From Paenibacillus albidus (GTDB lineage: Bacteria > Bacillota > Bacilli > Paenibacillales > Paenibacillaceae): a DNA stretch of 64,000 nucleotides. Position 1 is the first letter of the stretch, and every line of letters starts with the position of its first letter. Position numbers and translations under genes: made by a program. Where the stretch lies: NCBI RefSeq assembly GCF_014644435.1, contig NZ_BMKR01000003.1, positions 248,001 to 312,000 of the forward strand, written 5' to 3'. The notes under the pieces were generated by a model, which worked only from the letters and a program-made list of their open reading frames with translations, was not told the DNA's origin and made no database searches. Below, piece by piece: positions 23,842 to 33,124 of this stretch.

Positions 23842-25698
23842 GTGAGAAAATTATACGATACACTGTCGAGAACCCTCTTCCTGTACAATTTCAGCATCCG
23901 CAGCCGGCTAATTCTCTACTTCCTGTTTCTGGTCCTTCTTCCCACCACCATTATCTCCATTACGATTTATAAGAAATCGACCGATATCATAACACGCAAT
24001 ATGAACACGTCCATTGAGAACAATCTCAATCTCATTCAGGATCATCTCGCCCAGCGGTTTGAGAGCGCGGACAATGCCATGATCTCTTTATACCTGAATA
24101 ATGAATTTGCCGATGTGATCTCTTCCAACAGGCCTACCGACAGCACCGGCATCATAAATGAATTAACCGCCCTGAACAAAATACTGGAGAATTTCCCGGT
24201 GAACGGCACAACCGGAGGCAAAGGTGTACCTATGCTGTATATGCTGAACCGTCCTGAATATACCCAATATAATTTCTCCCGGCGGGTCTATAATATGGAT
24301 CTGATTTCTCTGAAGCCTTGGTATCTGGGTATTCCGGCGAGATCAAATTTCACTGTAGTCGGTCTCAGTTCCCTTAATTCCCAGTTCACGCTCAAGTTCG
24401 CCAAGCGGTTATTCGGCATCCGCCATGCCCAGCTCCCTTATGTCGGACTGCTTACCGTCGATATTCCGGTTGCCGAGCTTAGCCCGCTGCTGGACCATTA
24501 CAAACCAACGCCAGGCAGCCGGATCTATGTAGCCGACCAGACCGGAACCATCGCGATCAGCCCGGATGACACTCTGCTTGGCCAGAATCTCAGCACACAG
24601 GATTATTACTCCGGCATGCTTGGCAGTATTCCTGCCTCACCAGGGTTTCACTCCTTCCGGCACACCCTCCAGGGCGAGCCCATGCTGGTCTATTACAAAC
24701 AAGTTGAAGCCACCGGCTGGACCATTCTCTCCTTCTCGCCGGTACGGGAGCTGAACGGGGAACTGGCCTCTTTTCAAAGGGTCATGTATCTCGTACTCGC
24801 GATCTGCATGCTGGTCTCGCTCCTGATGGCCCTGCTGCTGTCGGAGAATATCTCTGCACCGATCCGCAAATTCATCCAGTCGATGTCCCATGCCGAAAGC
24901 GGCAATTTCAACATCATTATCCGCTATAAACGCAAGGATGAGTTCGCCTATCTGTTTAGCCGCTACAACAAGCTGCTCCTTCAGATCAAGGCCCTGATCG
25001 ACAAGCTGTATGTCACGGAGCTGCGCAAAAAAGAAGCCGAGCTGCAAACGCTTCAGGCACAGATTAATCCCCACTTTCTTTACAACACGCTGGATTCCAT
25101 CAATTGGATCGCCATTCATCACGAGATCCCGGAGATCAGCCAGATGGTGACTTCCTTATCCGATTTCTTCCGCTACAGCCTGAGTAAAGGCAAAAACATT
25201 ATTCCGCTGAAGGATGAGCTGCGGCAGGTGGAGAGCTATCTGCAGATTCAGCATTTCCGTTTCCGGGATAAGCTCGAATATGAGCTGGAAGAGGCGGACC
25301 CCGCAGTGCTGGAGCAGTGTCTTGTGGTGAAGCTGAGTCTGCAGCCGCTGGTGGAGAACGCGATCATTCACGGAATCCAGAAAAGGCGCGGCAAAGGCCG
25401 CATCCGCATCCGGGTGGAGTCTTCCGCCGAGCTGCTCTGCATTTCAGTCTTTGACGATGGGTTGGGCGATGACCCCGGGCGGTTAAACGCACTGCTGACG
25501 GATAAGGACCAGCAGCATACAGCTTATGGCATCCGTAATGTGCAGATGCGGATTCAGCAGTTTTTTGGCGAGGGGTATGGAATCCGCTATTATGCGAATC
25601 TGGAGGACGGGCGCGGCTTGCTGGCGGTGCTACGGTTTCCGGTTGTGACTACATGGGAGGAGGCGGGCACGGATGCTGACGATGATTATCGCGGATGA
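23842..25698 (+). CDS. YesM-type sensor histidine kinase
   Basis: The start is the GTG at 23842: GGAGG at 23831-23835 abuts an ATG at 23836 but is ideally placed 6 bases from the GTG. The 618-residue protein has an N-terminal membrane helix (ILYFLFLVLLPTTIISITIY), an extracellular Cache-like sensor of about 250 residues, a second helix (YLVLAICMLVSLLMALLLS), a HAMP linker, the His_kinase domain with QINPHFLYN (phosphorylated His about 411) and an HATPase domain (PLVENAIIHGIQKRRGKGR, FDDGLGDD). It senses an extracellular ligand and phosphorylates the response regulator whose gene overlaps its 3' end by 26 bases. Confidence 0.93.
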   Translation: MRKLYDTLSRTLFLYNFSIRSRLILYFLFLVLLPTTIISITIYKKSTDIITRNMNTSIENNLNLIQDHLAQRFESADNAMISLYLNNEFADVISSNRPTDSTGIINELTALNKILENFPVNGTTGGKGVPMLYMLNRPEYTQYNFSRRVYNMDLISLKPWYLGIPARSNFTVVGLSSLNSQFTLKFAKRLFGIRHAQLPYVGLLTVDIPVAELSPLLDHYKPTPGSRIYVADQTGTIAISPDDTLLGQNLSTQDYYSGMLGSIPASPGFHSFRHTLQGEPMLVYYKQVEATGWTILSFSPVRELNGELASFQRVMYLVLAICMLVSLLMALLLSENISAPIRKFIQSMSHAESGNFNIIIRYKRKDEFAYLFSRYNKLLLQIKALIDKLYVTELRKKEAELQTLQAQINPHFLYNTLDSINWIAIHHEIPEISQMVTSLSDFFRYSLSKGKNIIPLKDELRQVESYLQIQHFRFRDKLEYELEEADPAVLEQCLVVKLSLQPLVENAIIHGIQKRRGKGRIRIRVESSAELLCISVFDDGLGDDPGRLNALLTDKDQQHTAYGIRNVQMRIQQFFGEGYGIRYYANLEDGRGLLAVLRFPVVTTWEEAGTDADDDYRG

Positions 25699-27286
25699 TG
25701 AGCCGTTTATCCGCAGCAGTCTGGTTCATGTGTTCGATTGGCCGAAGGAATTCGGCATCGAGATTGTGGCGGAAGCGGCGGATGGGCAGGAAGCCTACGA
25801 ATTATGCCTGAAGCACCAGCCGGATATTCTTTTCACCGATATTATGATGCCTTTGCTGGACGGTCTTCAGGTAGCCGAGAAGCTTAGAGCTGCGGGCTGC
25901 CCTACCAAAATCATTATTATCAGCGGTGCCCAGGATTTCGCCTATGCCCGGAACGCGCTTAAGGTAAACGCCGAGGGATACATTCTGAAGCCCGTCAAGC
26001 TGCCCGAGGTCAGAGAGCTTTTTACCCAGGTGATTGCCCGGCTGGCTGAAGAACAGGGAAATCAGAAGAACATGGAACGCCTGCGCCGGCAGCTCCAAGA
26101 CAACCTGCCGCTGATCCGCGATAAATTCCTGCACAATCTGATTACCGGCCTTTACCGGAGCGAGCAGGAAATTTGGGACAAAATCGATTTTTTTAATCTT
26201 CCTGTCAAACGGCAGGACTATGTTACCGTTGGGGTGCTGCAGCTGGATGATTATCAGACCGCCGTCGACAAATTCTCTGAGGAACATAAGCAGTTGCTCT
26301 ACTTCTCTATCCTCAACATTATCGATGAATGCCTGAACAGCTCACCCTGCGGACTGTGCTTTGTGGCCAATGAGAATGAATTTATTCTGCTGTTCTGCCG
26401 TACGGAGGATCTGAATGTCAGCTTCCTGACCGGCATATGTGAGCAGATCAGCAGCAGCATTAAGCAATATTTGCAGCTGGCAGTGTCGATTGGCATAGGA
26501 CGAAACGTTCCCCAGCTGACCCGGGTTGAAGAGTCCTATAAAGACGCGCTCCAGGCACTCGTCTATAAATTTTATACCGGGAGCGGGGCCATTTTGTTCA
26601 TTCAGGACATCGAACCCGATACACAGACGCTCCAAAGCACCTTTTTCTATAAATTTCACGCCCAGCTTATGAACGAACTGAAGATCGGCAATACCGCCAA
26701 GGTCACAGCGCTGCTGGAGCAGCTGTTTGCTATGCTGACCAAACCCAAGCTGCCCATCGACTATGTCCAAAGTATCTGTGCGGAGATTATTTTCACCTCG
26801 GCCCGGACGCTGTATGAAATTGATGAGGGTATCGTTCATGACCGGATGAGCATTATGGAGACACTGTACCGCAAGAAGAACATCAACGAGCTCAAGACGT
26901 ACATGCTGCGGCTGTTCTCCGATCTGACGGCCCAGGTGGAGAGCAGGAATACAACCCGCAACAGCAGCACCGTGCAGAAGATCAAGGCCATTATCCAAAC
27001 CGGTTATGCCGGGGAGCTCCCGATTTCCCGTATTGCCGAGGAGGTTTATCTGACCCCCAACTACATCAGTCTTATTTTCAAAAAAGAAACCGGAGAGACC
27101 CTCACGGACTACCTCACCCGCATCCGGCTGGGCAAAGCCAAGGAGCTGCTTCAGACCACCGACCTTAAAGTGATGGAAATATCGGAAAAAGTCGGCTATG
27201 AGAACCCCCATTATTTCAGTACCGTATTCAAAAAAAACGTAGGGGTCCATCCGCTGAAATACCGTTCAGACCACAGCAAGCTGTAG
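25673..27286 (+). CDS. YesN-type response regulator with AraC DNA-binding domain
   Basis: A 537-residue protein. The receiver domain (1-120) has acidic Asp8/Asp9, phospho-acceptor Asp56 in LFTDIMMP and Lys in LKPVK. A central region of about 280 residues of the YesN type follows, then a C-terminal AraC double helix-turn-helix (ISRIAEEVYLTPNYISLIFK, VMEISEKVGYENPHYFSTVF). The start at 25673 lies inside the kinase gene with GGAGGAGG 9 bases upstream, indicating translational coupling. It most likely activates the divergent importer/hydrolase genes on ligand detection. Its stop is 1 base from the converging tgl stop. Confidence 0.93.
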   Translation: MLTMIIADDEPFIRSSLVHVFDWPKEFGIEIVAEAADGQEAYELCLKHQPDILFTDIMMPLLDGLQVAEKLRAAGCPTKIIIISGAQDFAYARNALKVNAEGYILKPVKLPEVRELFTQVIARLAEEQGNQKNMERLRRQLQDNLPLIRDKFLHNLITGLYRSEQEIWDKIDFFNLPVKRQDYVTVGVLQLDDYQTAVDKFSEEHKQLLYFSILNIIDECLNSSPCGLCFVANENEFILLFCRTEDLNVSFLTGICEQISSSIKQYLQLAVSIGIGRNVPQLTRVEESYKDALQALVYKFYTGSGAILFIQDIEPDTQTLQSTFFYKFHAQLMNELKIGNTAKVTALLEQLFAMLTKPKLPIDYVQSICAEIIFTSARTLYEIDEGIVHDRMSIMETLYRKKNINELKTYMLRLFSDLTAQVESRNTTRNSSTVQKIKAIIQTGYAGELPISRIAEEVYLTPNYISLIFKKETGETLTDYLTRIRLGKAKELLQTTDLKVMEISEKVGYENPHYFSTVFKKNVGVHPLKYRSDHSKL

Positions 27287-27287
27287 C

Positions 27288-28040
27288 TTACCGGTCCGGC
27301 TGATTGCCGGATTTGGGCTTGTAAATATAAGCCCGGGCCCCTATTCTTGCGAATACCGCAGGTTCAAAGCGCCCTGGCCGGGCCCGTGGAGGGGCAATTC
27401 TGGAAGAAAGCGTACGGATATATTCAAAATCCGGATGAACCCCTTCATCTGTAAGATAAGCCGGGGTGACACTCCCCGGGAACCGCTCCTGGTTCAGTGC
27501 TGCTATGATGCCTTCGCCGGTACTGATGCCGATCCCATGCCCGAAATAAGTATTGGGGCCGAGCAGGACCGCATTCTCCCCTTGCCATTCCGGCTTGCCC
27601 GGATCATGATCGGGATTCTTGAAATATACAATGTCGCCGGGAATAAAGGCCTGCGGGCGGCGGGTGGAGATGAGCTGCAGATTGTTGTCGTAATTCCAGT
27701 CCCACAGGAACAAATTTTGAAAATACGTATTAAAGACCTGCTCACCGATCGTATCCAGCGTTGCCTTGTATAAAATGATCACCATTGCCGTTGCGCATTC
27801 AAACGCATACCACTGTCCATTCCAAAAAATATCGTTAATTCCCGCCGAAGGCCACACGCCTTCCCGCAACTGTATCCCGCCATTATCTGTGCGTGTCCAC
27901 AAACGCTCGTTGCACCGCGTCTCTTTGAACGTGGCGAAATCTGCCCCGCTGTCATTAAGCGCCCTGGCCGATGCAATAATGTTATCCCGCATGCGCCGCT
28001 CAAAATTCAGAGATTCAGGAGAGTTGTACATAAAGGCCAC
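27288..28040 (-). CDS. tgl: Protein-glutamine gamma-glutamyltransferase (spore coat)
   Basis: The match to Bacillus Tgl is clear: YAFECATAMVIILYKATLDT with the catalytic Cys (residue 82 here, Cys116 in B. subtilis), LFLWDWNYDN, GDIVYFKNPDHDP, WQGENAVLLGPNTYFGHGIG. Tgl cross-links coat proteins (such as GerQ) through glutamyl-lysine bonds in the mother cell during sporulation. The start is a GTG at 28040 with GGGAGG 8 bases upstream. Compared with B. subtilis Tgl, about 34 N-terminal residues before the core are absent and the C-terminus is longer. The upstream region is AT-rich and offers no extension, so this is either a genuine short form or an N-terminally eroded gene. All catalytic-core blocks are present. 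Confidence 0.88.
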   Translation of the reverse strand: MAFMYNSPESLNFERRMRDNIIASARALNDSGADFATFKETRCNERLWTRTDNGGIQLREGVWPSAGINDIFWNGQWYAFECATAMVIILYKATLDTIGEQVFNTYFQNLFLWDWNYDNNLQLISTRRPQAFIPGDIVYFKNPDHDPGKPEWQGENAVLLGPNTYFGHGIGISTGEGIIAALNQERFPGSVTPAYLTDEGVHPDFEYIRTLSSRIAPPRARPGRFEPAVFARIGARAYIYKPKSGNQPDR

Positions 28041-28568
28041 CCTGTGTTCCTCCCTTCAAGGTTAAATGTTCAAAATATAAGTTATTGTACGTGCCGGGAA
28101 CTGGGTTGGTGCGGAGTTGAAGCAGAGAATTCCCGCCAATTTGCAGAAATCCGTACAAGCTTGTCTAATCTCCTACTAATTCCCTATGATTTAGCAATTG
28201 TTCGACAAAAAATCTATGTTTTATTCCAAAAAGCATCTATGTAAATAGGCCCATTCCCAAATCTATCATTTACAAAAACAGCAAATAAATATTTCAATAA
28301 AATCCCATATCATAACCCACATGGAAGTTTTAAAGCTATATATCATAAGCTTTTAACCTTCTATGTAAACTTTTGTAAGGTAACTCTAGCAAAAAAATTT
28401 TATTTTCATATAGATTTTACATTTAACCGGTGGTAAAATCTTCTTAACATTTTTCCAACTATCTTAGACGGAATTAAACCCGAATTCTTGGAAAGGAGAG
28501 TTCTACATACATTCCATAGGTAGCCTTGGAAGACTTGCGTTATTCATCATACACTGGGAGGGATTTTT
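28041..28568. other. AT-rich intergenic region between divergent tgl and subtilase genes
   Basis: About 530 bases, markedly more AT-rich than the flanking genes. It must hold the start signals of both divergent genes. I see a weak TAGATT-N17-TAAAAT (about 28410-28438) that could drive the subtilase, leaving a leader of roughly 120 bases with a purine-rich GAAAGGAGAG (28489-28500) that precedes no start codon. No reading frame, RNA gene or clear terminator was found. Confidence 0.4.
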
Positions 28569-31500
28569 TTGGAGTGGGGCAAATTAACTCGTAAACTATC
28601 AATACTGGCGCTGTCCGCGGGAGTAACGATCAGCACAGTGCCTGGAGCAGTTTCAGCGGCAAGCTCGGTACAGCCTACTTTTAACGAAAGCACGATCGTA
28701 CTAAATCAAGCCTTGAATGGAACTTATATTTCCCCCGACATCGATACCCAATCCACCAAAGACGTGCGCGTAATTGTACAACTCAGTGGCCAGCCGGCAG
28801 CCGTCGGCAAATACGCCGCGAAGCAAGGTATTTCCTCCCTGGCCTCTACGGCCACTGAAGCGGCTGTGAACAGCCAGCAGACCGAGGTCCTGAACAAAGC
28901 CGACAAGGCCGGACTGGACGTAGAAGTCAACTACAAATACAACACCGTACTCAACGGATTTGAAATTACGATTCCCGCCAATGAAATCCCTGCACTTGCT
29001 CAAATCTCCGGCGTAAAGTCCATCTATGAGAACAGCACCTGGTATCCGATCCCCGGTGAAGCGGACACCGCCGTTGCCACGGAAGAAGTAACCCCCAAGA
29101 ACGACAATGGCCCGCTGGAGCAAATCCATGCCGACTGGGCCTGGACTAAGGGCTTCACAGGCAAAGGCCTGAAGGTAGGGGTTATTGATACAGGGCTTGA
29201 TTATACCCACCCCGACATTGAAGCAGCCTACAAAGGCGGCTATGATTCCTTCTACAATGACGCCGACCCTTACGAGGAAGTTCCTCTGACTGAAACAGAA
29301 GATCCGTACGGCGTTGGTTACGCGGGCACTTACCACGGTACCCATGTAGCCGGAACCATTATTGGACAGTTCGCCAATAGATCCGGTGAGATTGCCCACA
29401 AAGGCGTAGCTTACGGTGCCGATCTGTACGCCTACAAAGTACTCGGCCGCAACCTGAAAGACCCAAGCACTTCTTCGGGTTCTTCTGCCCAGGTCATCGA
29501 CGGCATTGAACGCGCAGTCAAGGATGACATGGATGTTATTAACCTGTCCCTGGGTTCCGACGAAGAAAAAGATGTGAACTCCCCCGATGCGATTGCGATT
29601 AATAACGCTGTATTGTCCGGCGTTGTAGCGGTCATTGCCAACGGCAACGCAGGCCCGGGTTATTTCACACTTGGCTCGCCGGCCACTTCCCAGCTTGGAA
29701 TCTCCGTGGGTGCCGTGACCAGCCCGAGCAAGCAATATTCGGGCACCTTCTCTTCCGCCCTTTCCGTGTCATCTGTAACTTATGATACGTATCAGGATTT
29801 TGACTTCAACGTCATGGCCTGGGAGCTGGCCAATGAAGATTTCGCCTCCATTGTCGGCACTGAGCCTGTAGATGTAGTCTATGCAGGCTTGGGCTCCGCC
29901 GGGGAATATCCAACCGAAGATGTGAATGGAGCCATCGTATTATTATCCCGCGGCCAGCTCGCATTCACCGACAAGATTGCCATTGCGAAGGAGCATAATG
30001 CCAGAGCCGTTGTTATTTTCAACGGGAATGCCAAGAATGGGGAAGCGGATCTGAGCCCATCCATCGAAGGGCGCGACGGCTTTATTAACTCCTTGCTGGG
30101 TGACGGCTTCGACAGCATCCCTACCTTTGATATCAAAGGTACAGAAGGCCGGGCGCTGGCCCGCGCACTGCTGGAGAGTGCCGACAACAAACTGCAGTTC
30201 AAGTTCGGCACTGATTACAACCCTCAAGAAGATCCAGGCGATGCACTGGCCAGCTTCACTTCCTTTGGACCAAATGTAGATCCTGAAATGAGCATCAAAC
30301 CAGACTTTACCGCTCCGGGAGTAAGCATCCTGTCCACCTATCCTGCCTATGGCAAATATGACAAGGAGGCTACCTACGAGAAGGCTTACAGCCGTCTGAA
30401 CGGTACAAGCATGGCCACTCCGCATGTAGCCGGAGCCACCCTGCTGATCAAAGAGGCCCATCCGGCCTGGTCGCCGTTTGATATCCGCTCTGCACTGGCC
30501 AATACGGCAGATGTAGGCACAGCTGTGACCGACGATGTGTATGAACCCTTCGATGTCTATCAGCAAGGGGCCGGACGGATCAACATCGAGAATGCCATCA
30601 ACACACCGGCATTGCTGCAGTCCCTGGAACCTATCACCATTCTGGACAAGAATCACAATCCGCAAAATGTAATTAACTATAATTCCTCCGCTGCGTTTGG
30701 GGTTGTTGCACCAGGCAGCTCCAAAGTGAAGAACCTGCAGCTCAAGAACACAGGCAGTGAAGCATTGACTTACACCGCTTCTGTTGAATGGCATTTTGAG
30801 GATCCAGCGGGCATAACCGCTTCGCTGACCAGCAGCAGCGTGACTGCCGCAGCCGGTTCGGCGACATCTTTTGCCATGAATCTGAATGTGGATGCAAAAG
30901 CGAAAAAAGACGCTCTTTATGAAGGTCAAATCAACCTGAAAGTTGAAGGCCGTCCGGAATTGCCGGCACTGCATTTGCCTTTCACCGTGTATGTGGGCAC
31001 TGAACTGCCGGACAACGGCGTAGGCATTCAGGAAGTAGCCTTGACCAATACCGTTATTTACCCTAACCGCAGCAACCAGCAGTCCACGGATCTCACATAC
31101 AAGCTCAAGGCTAAAGATGCCAACTACTACCATATCGAAATCGTAGATATGAATGATGAGGCTATCGGTTATCTCGAAGCCAAGAATACGGGCGACCTGA
31201 CCAAGTCCTTTGAACCCGGCACTTATACCTTCAAAGGATTTGGCGGCAGCTATCACCCTTACGGTGAAGACGGGGCACCTAAACTGGATGCCCAAGGCAA
31301 ACCAGCCGTAGAACATCTGAAAGATGGCGTTTATAAAATCAATATTACCGCCGCTCCAGTAAAGGTAACTTCTGCGCCGGTATCCATTGATCGTGACAAC
31401 GATCCGTATTACACTGCCTATACTTCCGTCCGGGTCGATAATTCTTTTGAAAGCACCGGCGGTGGCGGTGGTGGCGGTGGTGGTGGTGGAACCACAGTTA

Positions 31501-32738
31501 CACCGGCACCAACCACAGCACCTGCAGCCAGTGCTTCCGCTAATGCAGTGATTGAGCAAGGCCTTAAGCAAGCACCGATTACAGCAGCAACCTCTTCTGC
31601 AGATGGCGTAACTACAATCAAAGTGACTGACAATGATCTGAAGAACGCACTGGCTACGGCAGGCAATGCGCCAGTGGCTGTAATTATCTCGGTTCCGTCG
31701 TTGACTGACGGTACAGCCCAGGTTGTGCTGACAGCCGAGCAAGTGAAGCAGTTGACTGCCGCTCCGGCGAAAAGCACCGTGGTGGTCAATGTCGCAGGCT
31801 CTGCATTCGCTCTGCCGGTATCCTTATTCTCCAAAGGCGCAGCTGATGCCGGCCTTACGCTGATCATCAGAAAAGCCGAGGACCAAACATCGAAATTCAC
31901 GGCCAGTGTTGCGGGTTCTAAAGTAATCGGAACCCCAATCTCGTTTGAAGCGAACTGGACTACCGCTTCCGGCAGTACAGCGCTTAAAGTGCCACATGAT
32001 GTCTTCCTTAAGAGATCCTTTACAGTGCCAGGCAGCATTGAACCTAATACAGCCGGTGTACTGTTTGAAGAGAACAGCAAAATTACTCCGGTCGCTTCTG
32101 TATTCACGAAACAGGCCGACGGATCAACTATTGTTACAGTAAGCCGTCCGGGCTTCTCCGTATACGCTGCGGTGAGCCGTCCAGTCTCCTTTACGGACAT
32201 TGCCGCTTCCAAAGCCGCTTCGGAAATTACGGCCCTGGCCAACAAATTGATTATTGAAGGTACTTCTGCAACAACCTTCTCGCCGAAGAGCAACCTGACC
32301 CGTGCCGAATTCACAGCACTGCTCTCCCGCTCTCTCGGACTTCGCTCCACCGCCGCTTCTACTTTCACGGATGTGAAGGCCAGCGACTGGTATGCGAATG
32401 ATGTTGCTGCTGCATATGAAGCCGGCCTGATTCTGGGAACCGGAAAAGGCAAATTTGCTCCTACCGATAAAGTAACCCGTCAGGAGCTGGCCGTCATTCT
32501 GGGCCGGGCATTGAAATTAACAGGAGTAGAGCTGAAAGTCGCCAACCCATCTTTCAGCACCTATGCCGATGATGCCAAGATTTTCAATTATGCCAAAGAG
32601 AGCATCAAATCCTTGTCCGCTGCCGGTGTAATCAGCAGTGACAACGGATCGAACTTCAATCCTACTGCCTCTGCAACCCGTGAGGCTGCCGCTGCAGCAC
32701 TCCACCAATTGCTGAGCAAAGCCGGCTTGATCAACTAA
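28569..32738 (+). CDS. SLH-anchored subtilisin-like serine protease (S8)
   Basis: The start is a TTG at 28569, with GGGAGGGA 5 bases upstream and a signal peptide (LSILALSAGVTISTVPGAVSA) immediately after it. The 1389-residue product has an I9-type propeptide (DVRVIVQLSGQPAAVGKYA) and an S8 domain with the catalytic triad Asp in VGVIDTGLDYTHPDI (about 207), His in HGTHVAGT (about 256) and Ser in GTSMATPHVAG (about 614). A PA-type insert lies between (around 455-490). Beta-sandwich domains, a polyglycine/Thr-Pro linker near 965 and three SLH repeats from about residue 1207 to the end follow. It is cell-surface bound through secondary wall polymers and degrades extracellular protein. It is monocistronic with a strong terminator. 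Confidence 0.95.
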   Translation: MEWGKLTRKLSILALSAGVTISTVPGAVSAASSVQPTFNESTIVLNQALNGTYISPDIDTQSTKDVRVIVQLSGQPAAVGKYAAKQGISSLASTATEAAVNSQQTEVLNKADKAGLDVEVNYKYNTVLNGFEITIPANEIPALAQISGVKSIYENSTWYPIPGEADTAVATEEVTPKNDNGPLEQIHADWAWTKGFTGKGLKVGVIDTGLDYTHPDIEAAYKGGYDSFYNDADPYEEVPLTETEDPYGVGYAGTYHGTHVAGTIIGQFANRSGEIAHKGVAYGADLYAYKVLGRNLKDPSTSSGSSAQVIDGIERAVKDDMDVINLSLGSDEEKDVNSPDAIAINNAVLSGVVAVIANGNAGPGYFTLGSPATSQLGISVGAVTSPSKQYSGTFSSALSVSSVTYDTYQDFDFNVMAWELANEDFASIVGTEPVDVVYAGLGSAGEYPTEDVNGAIVLLSRGQLAFTDKIAIAKEHNARAVVIFNGNAKNGEADLSPSIEGRDGFINSLLGDGFDSIPTFDIKGTEGRALARALLESADNKLQFKFGTDYNPQEDPGDALASFTSFGPNVDPEMSIKPDFTAPGVSILSTYPAYGKYDKEATYEKAYSRLNGTSMATPHVAGATLLIKEAHPAWSPFDIRSALANTADVGTAVTDDVYEPFDVYQQGAGRINIENAINTPALLQSLEPITILDKNHNPQNVINYNSSAAFGVVAPGSSKVKNLQLKNTGSEALTYTASVEWHFEDPAGITASLTSSSVTAAAGSATSFAMNLNVDAKAKKDALYEGQINLKVEGRPELPALHLPFTVYVGTELPDNGVGIQEVALTNTVIYPNRSNQQSTDLTYKLKAKDANYYHIEIVDMNDEAIGYLEAKNTGDLTKSFEPGTYTFKGFGGSYHPYGEDGAPKLDAQGKPAVEHLKDGVYKINITAAPVKVTSAPVSIDRDNDPYYTAYTSVRVDNSFESTGGGGGGGGGGGTTVTPAPTTAPAASASANAVIEQGLKQAPITAATSSADGVTTIKVTDNDLKNALATAGNAPVAVIISVPSLTDGTAQVVLTAEQVKQLTAAPAKSTVVVNVAGSAFALPVSLFSKGAADAGLTLIIRKAEDQTSKFTASVAGSKVIGTPISFEANWTTASGSTALKVPHDVFLKRSFTVPGSIEPNTAGVLFEENSKITPVASVFTKQADGSTIVTVSRPGFSVYAAVSRPVSFTDIAASKAASEITALANKLIIEGTSATTFSPKSNLTRAEFTALLSRSLGLRSTAASTFTDVKASDWYANDVAAAYEAGLILGTGKGKFAPTDKVTRQELAVILGRALKLTGVELKVANPSFSTYADDAKIFNYAKESIKSLSAAGVISSDNGSNFNPTASATREAAAAALHQLLSKAGLIN

Positions 32739-32760
32739 GCCACGGCGTATAGGCCTTACC

Positions 32761-32808
32761 AAAAAGAGCTGTCCCCTAAGCCATCAACTGGCTGGGGACA
32801 GCTCTTTT
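32761..32808 (+). terminator. Strong intrinsic terminator after the subtilase
   Basis: GAGCTGTCCCC (32766-32776) pairs with GGGGACAGCTC (32794-32804), extended inward by AGCCA/TGGCT and followed by TTTT. A-run on the left makes it usable from the minus strand too. Confidence 0.9.
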
Positions 32809-32899
32809 GTTACGCAGAATCGGCTGGGGCGGCGTGAGGCTTACGTTTTCACCTTCGCTCATGCAGTCCCGTCCCCAGATCAGGGAGAATTGCGGTTAT

Positions 32900-33076
32900 G
32901 ATGTATTTTGTGCACCAAAATCGCTCTGGCTGCGCTCAAAAGTCCATTCTGATGTATTCTGTACATTGAAAATTTGAGAATTGGCTATTTCAGCTATTTC
33001 TGCTGTTCCTGATGTACAAAATGCAGCCAAATCAAAAATAAGCTAGGTTTGCCCGCAATTCGATGCACAAAATGCA
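32900..33076. repeat. Four copies of a 15-bp motif in inverted pairs
   Basis: GATGTATTTTGTGCA (32900), GATGTATTCTGTACA (32951), GATGTACAAAATGCA (33011) and GATGCACAAAATGCA (33062). The last two are near reverse complements of the first two (TGCATTTTGTGCATC). Spacings are 51, 60 and 51 bases, so the element is symmetrical. It fills the gap between the subtilase terminator and the threonine aldolase gene, which has no other feature. It may be a small interspersed repeat; its function is unknown. Confidence 0.6.
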
Positions 33077-33124
33077 GTCCAAGAACGCACTATCTCAAAC
33101 CGCTACGCCAGCCCTTGCCTCCAT

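Noticed and set aside
29943..31742. 599-codon minus-strand frame inside the subtilase gene
   Set aside because: It is a shadow of the S8/SLH protein. The composition is odd (Cys- and Arg-rich) and there are no start signals.
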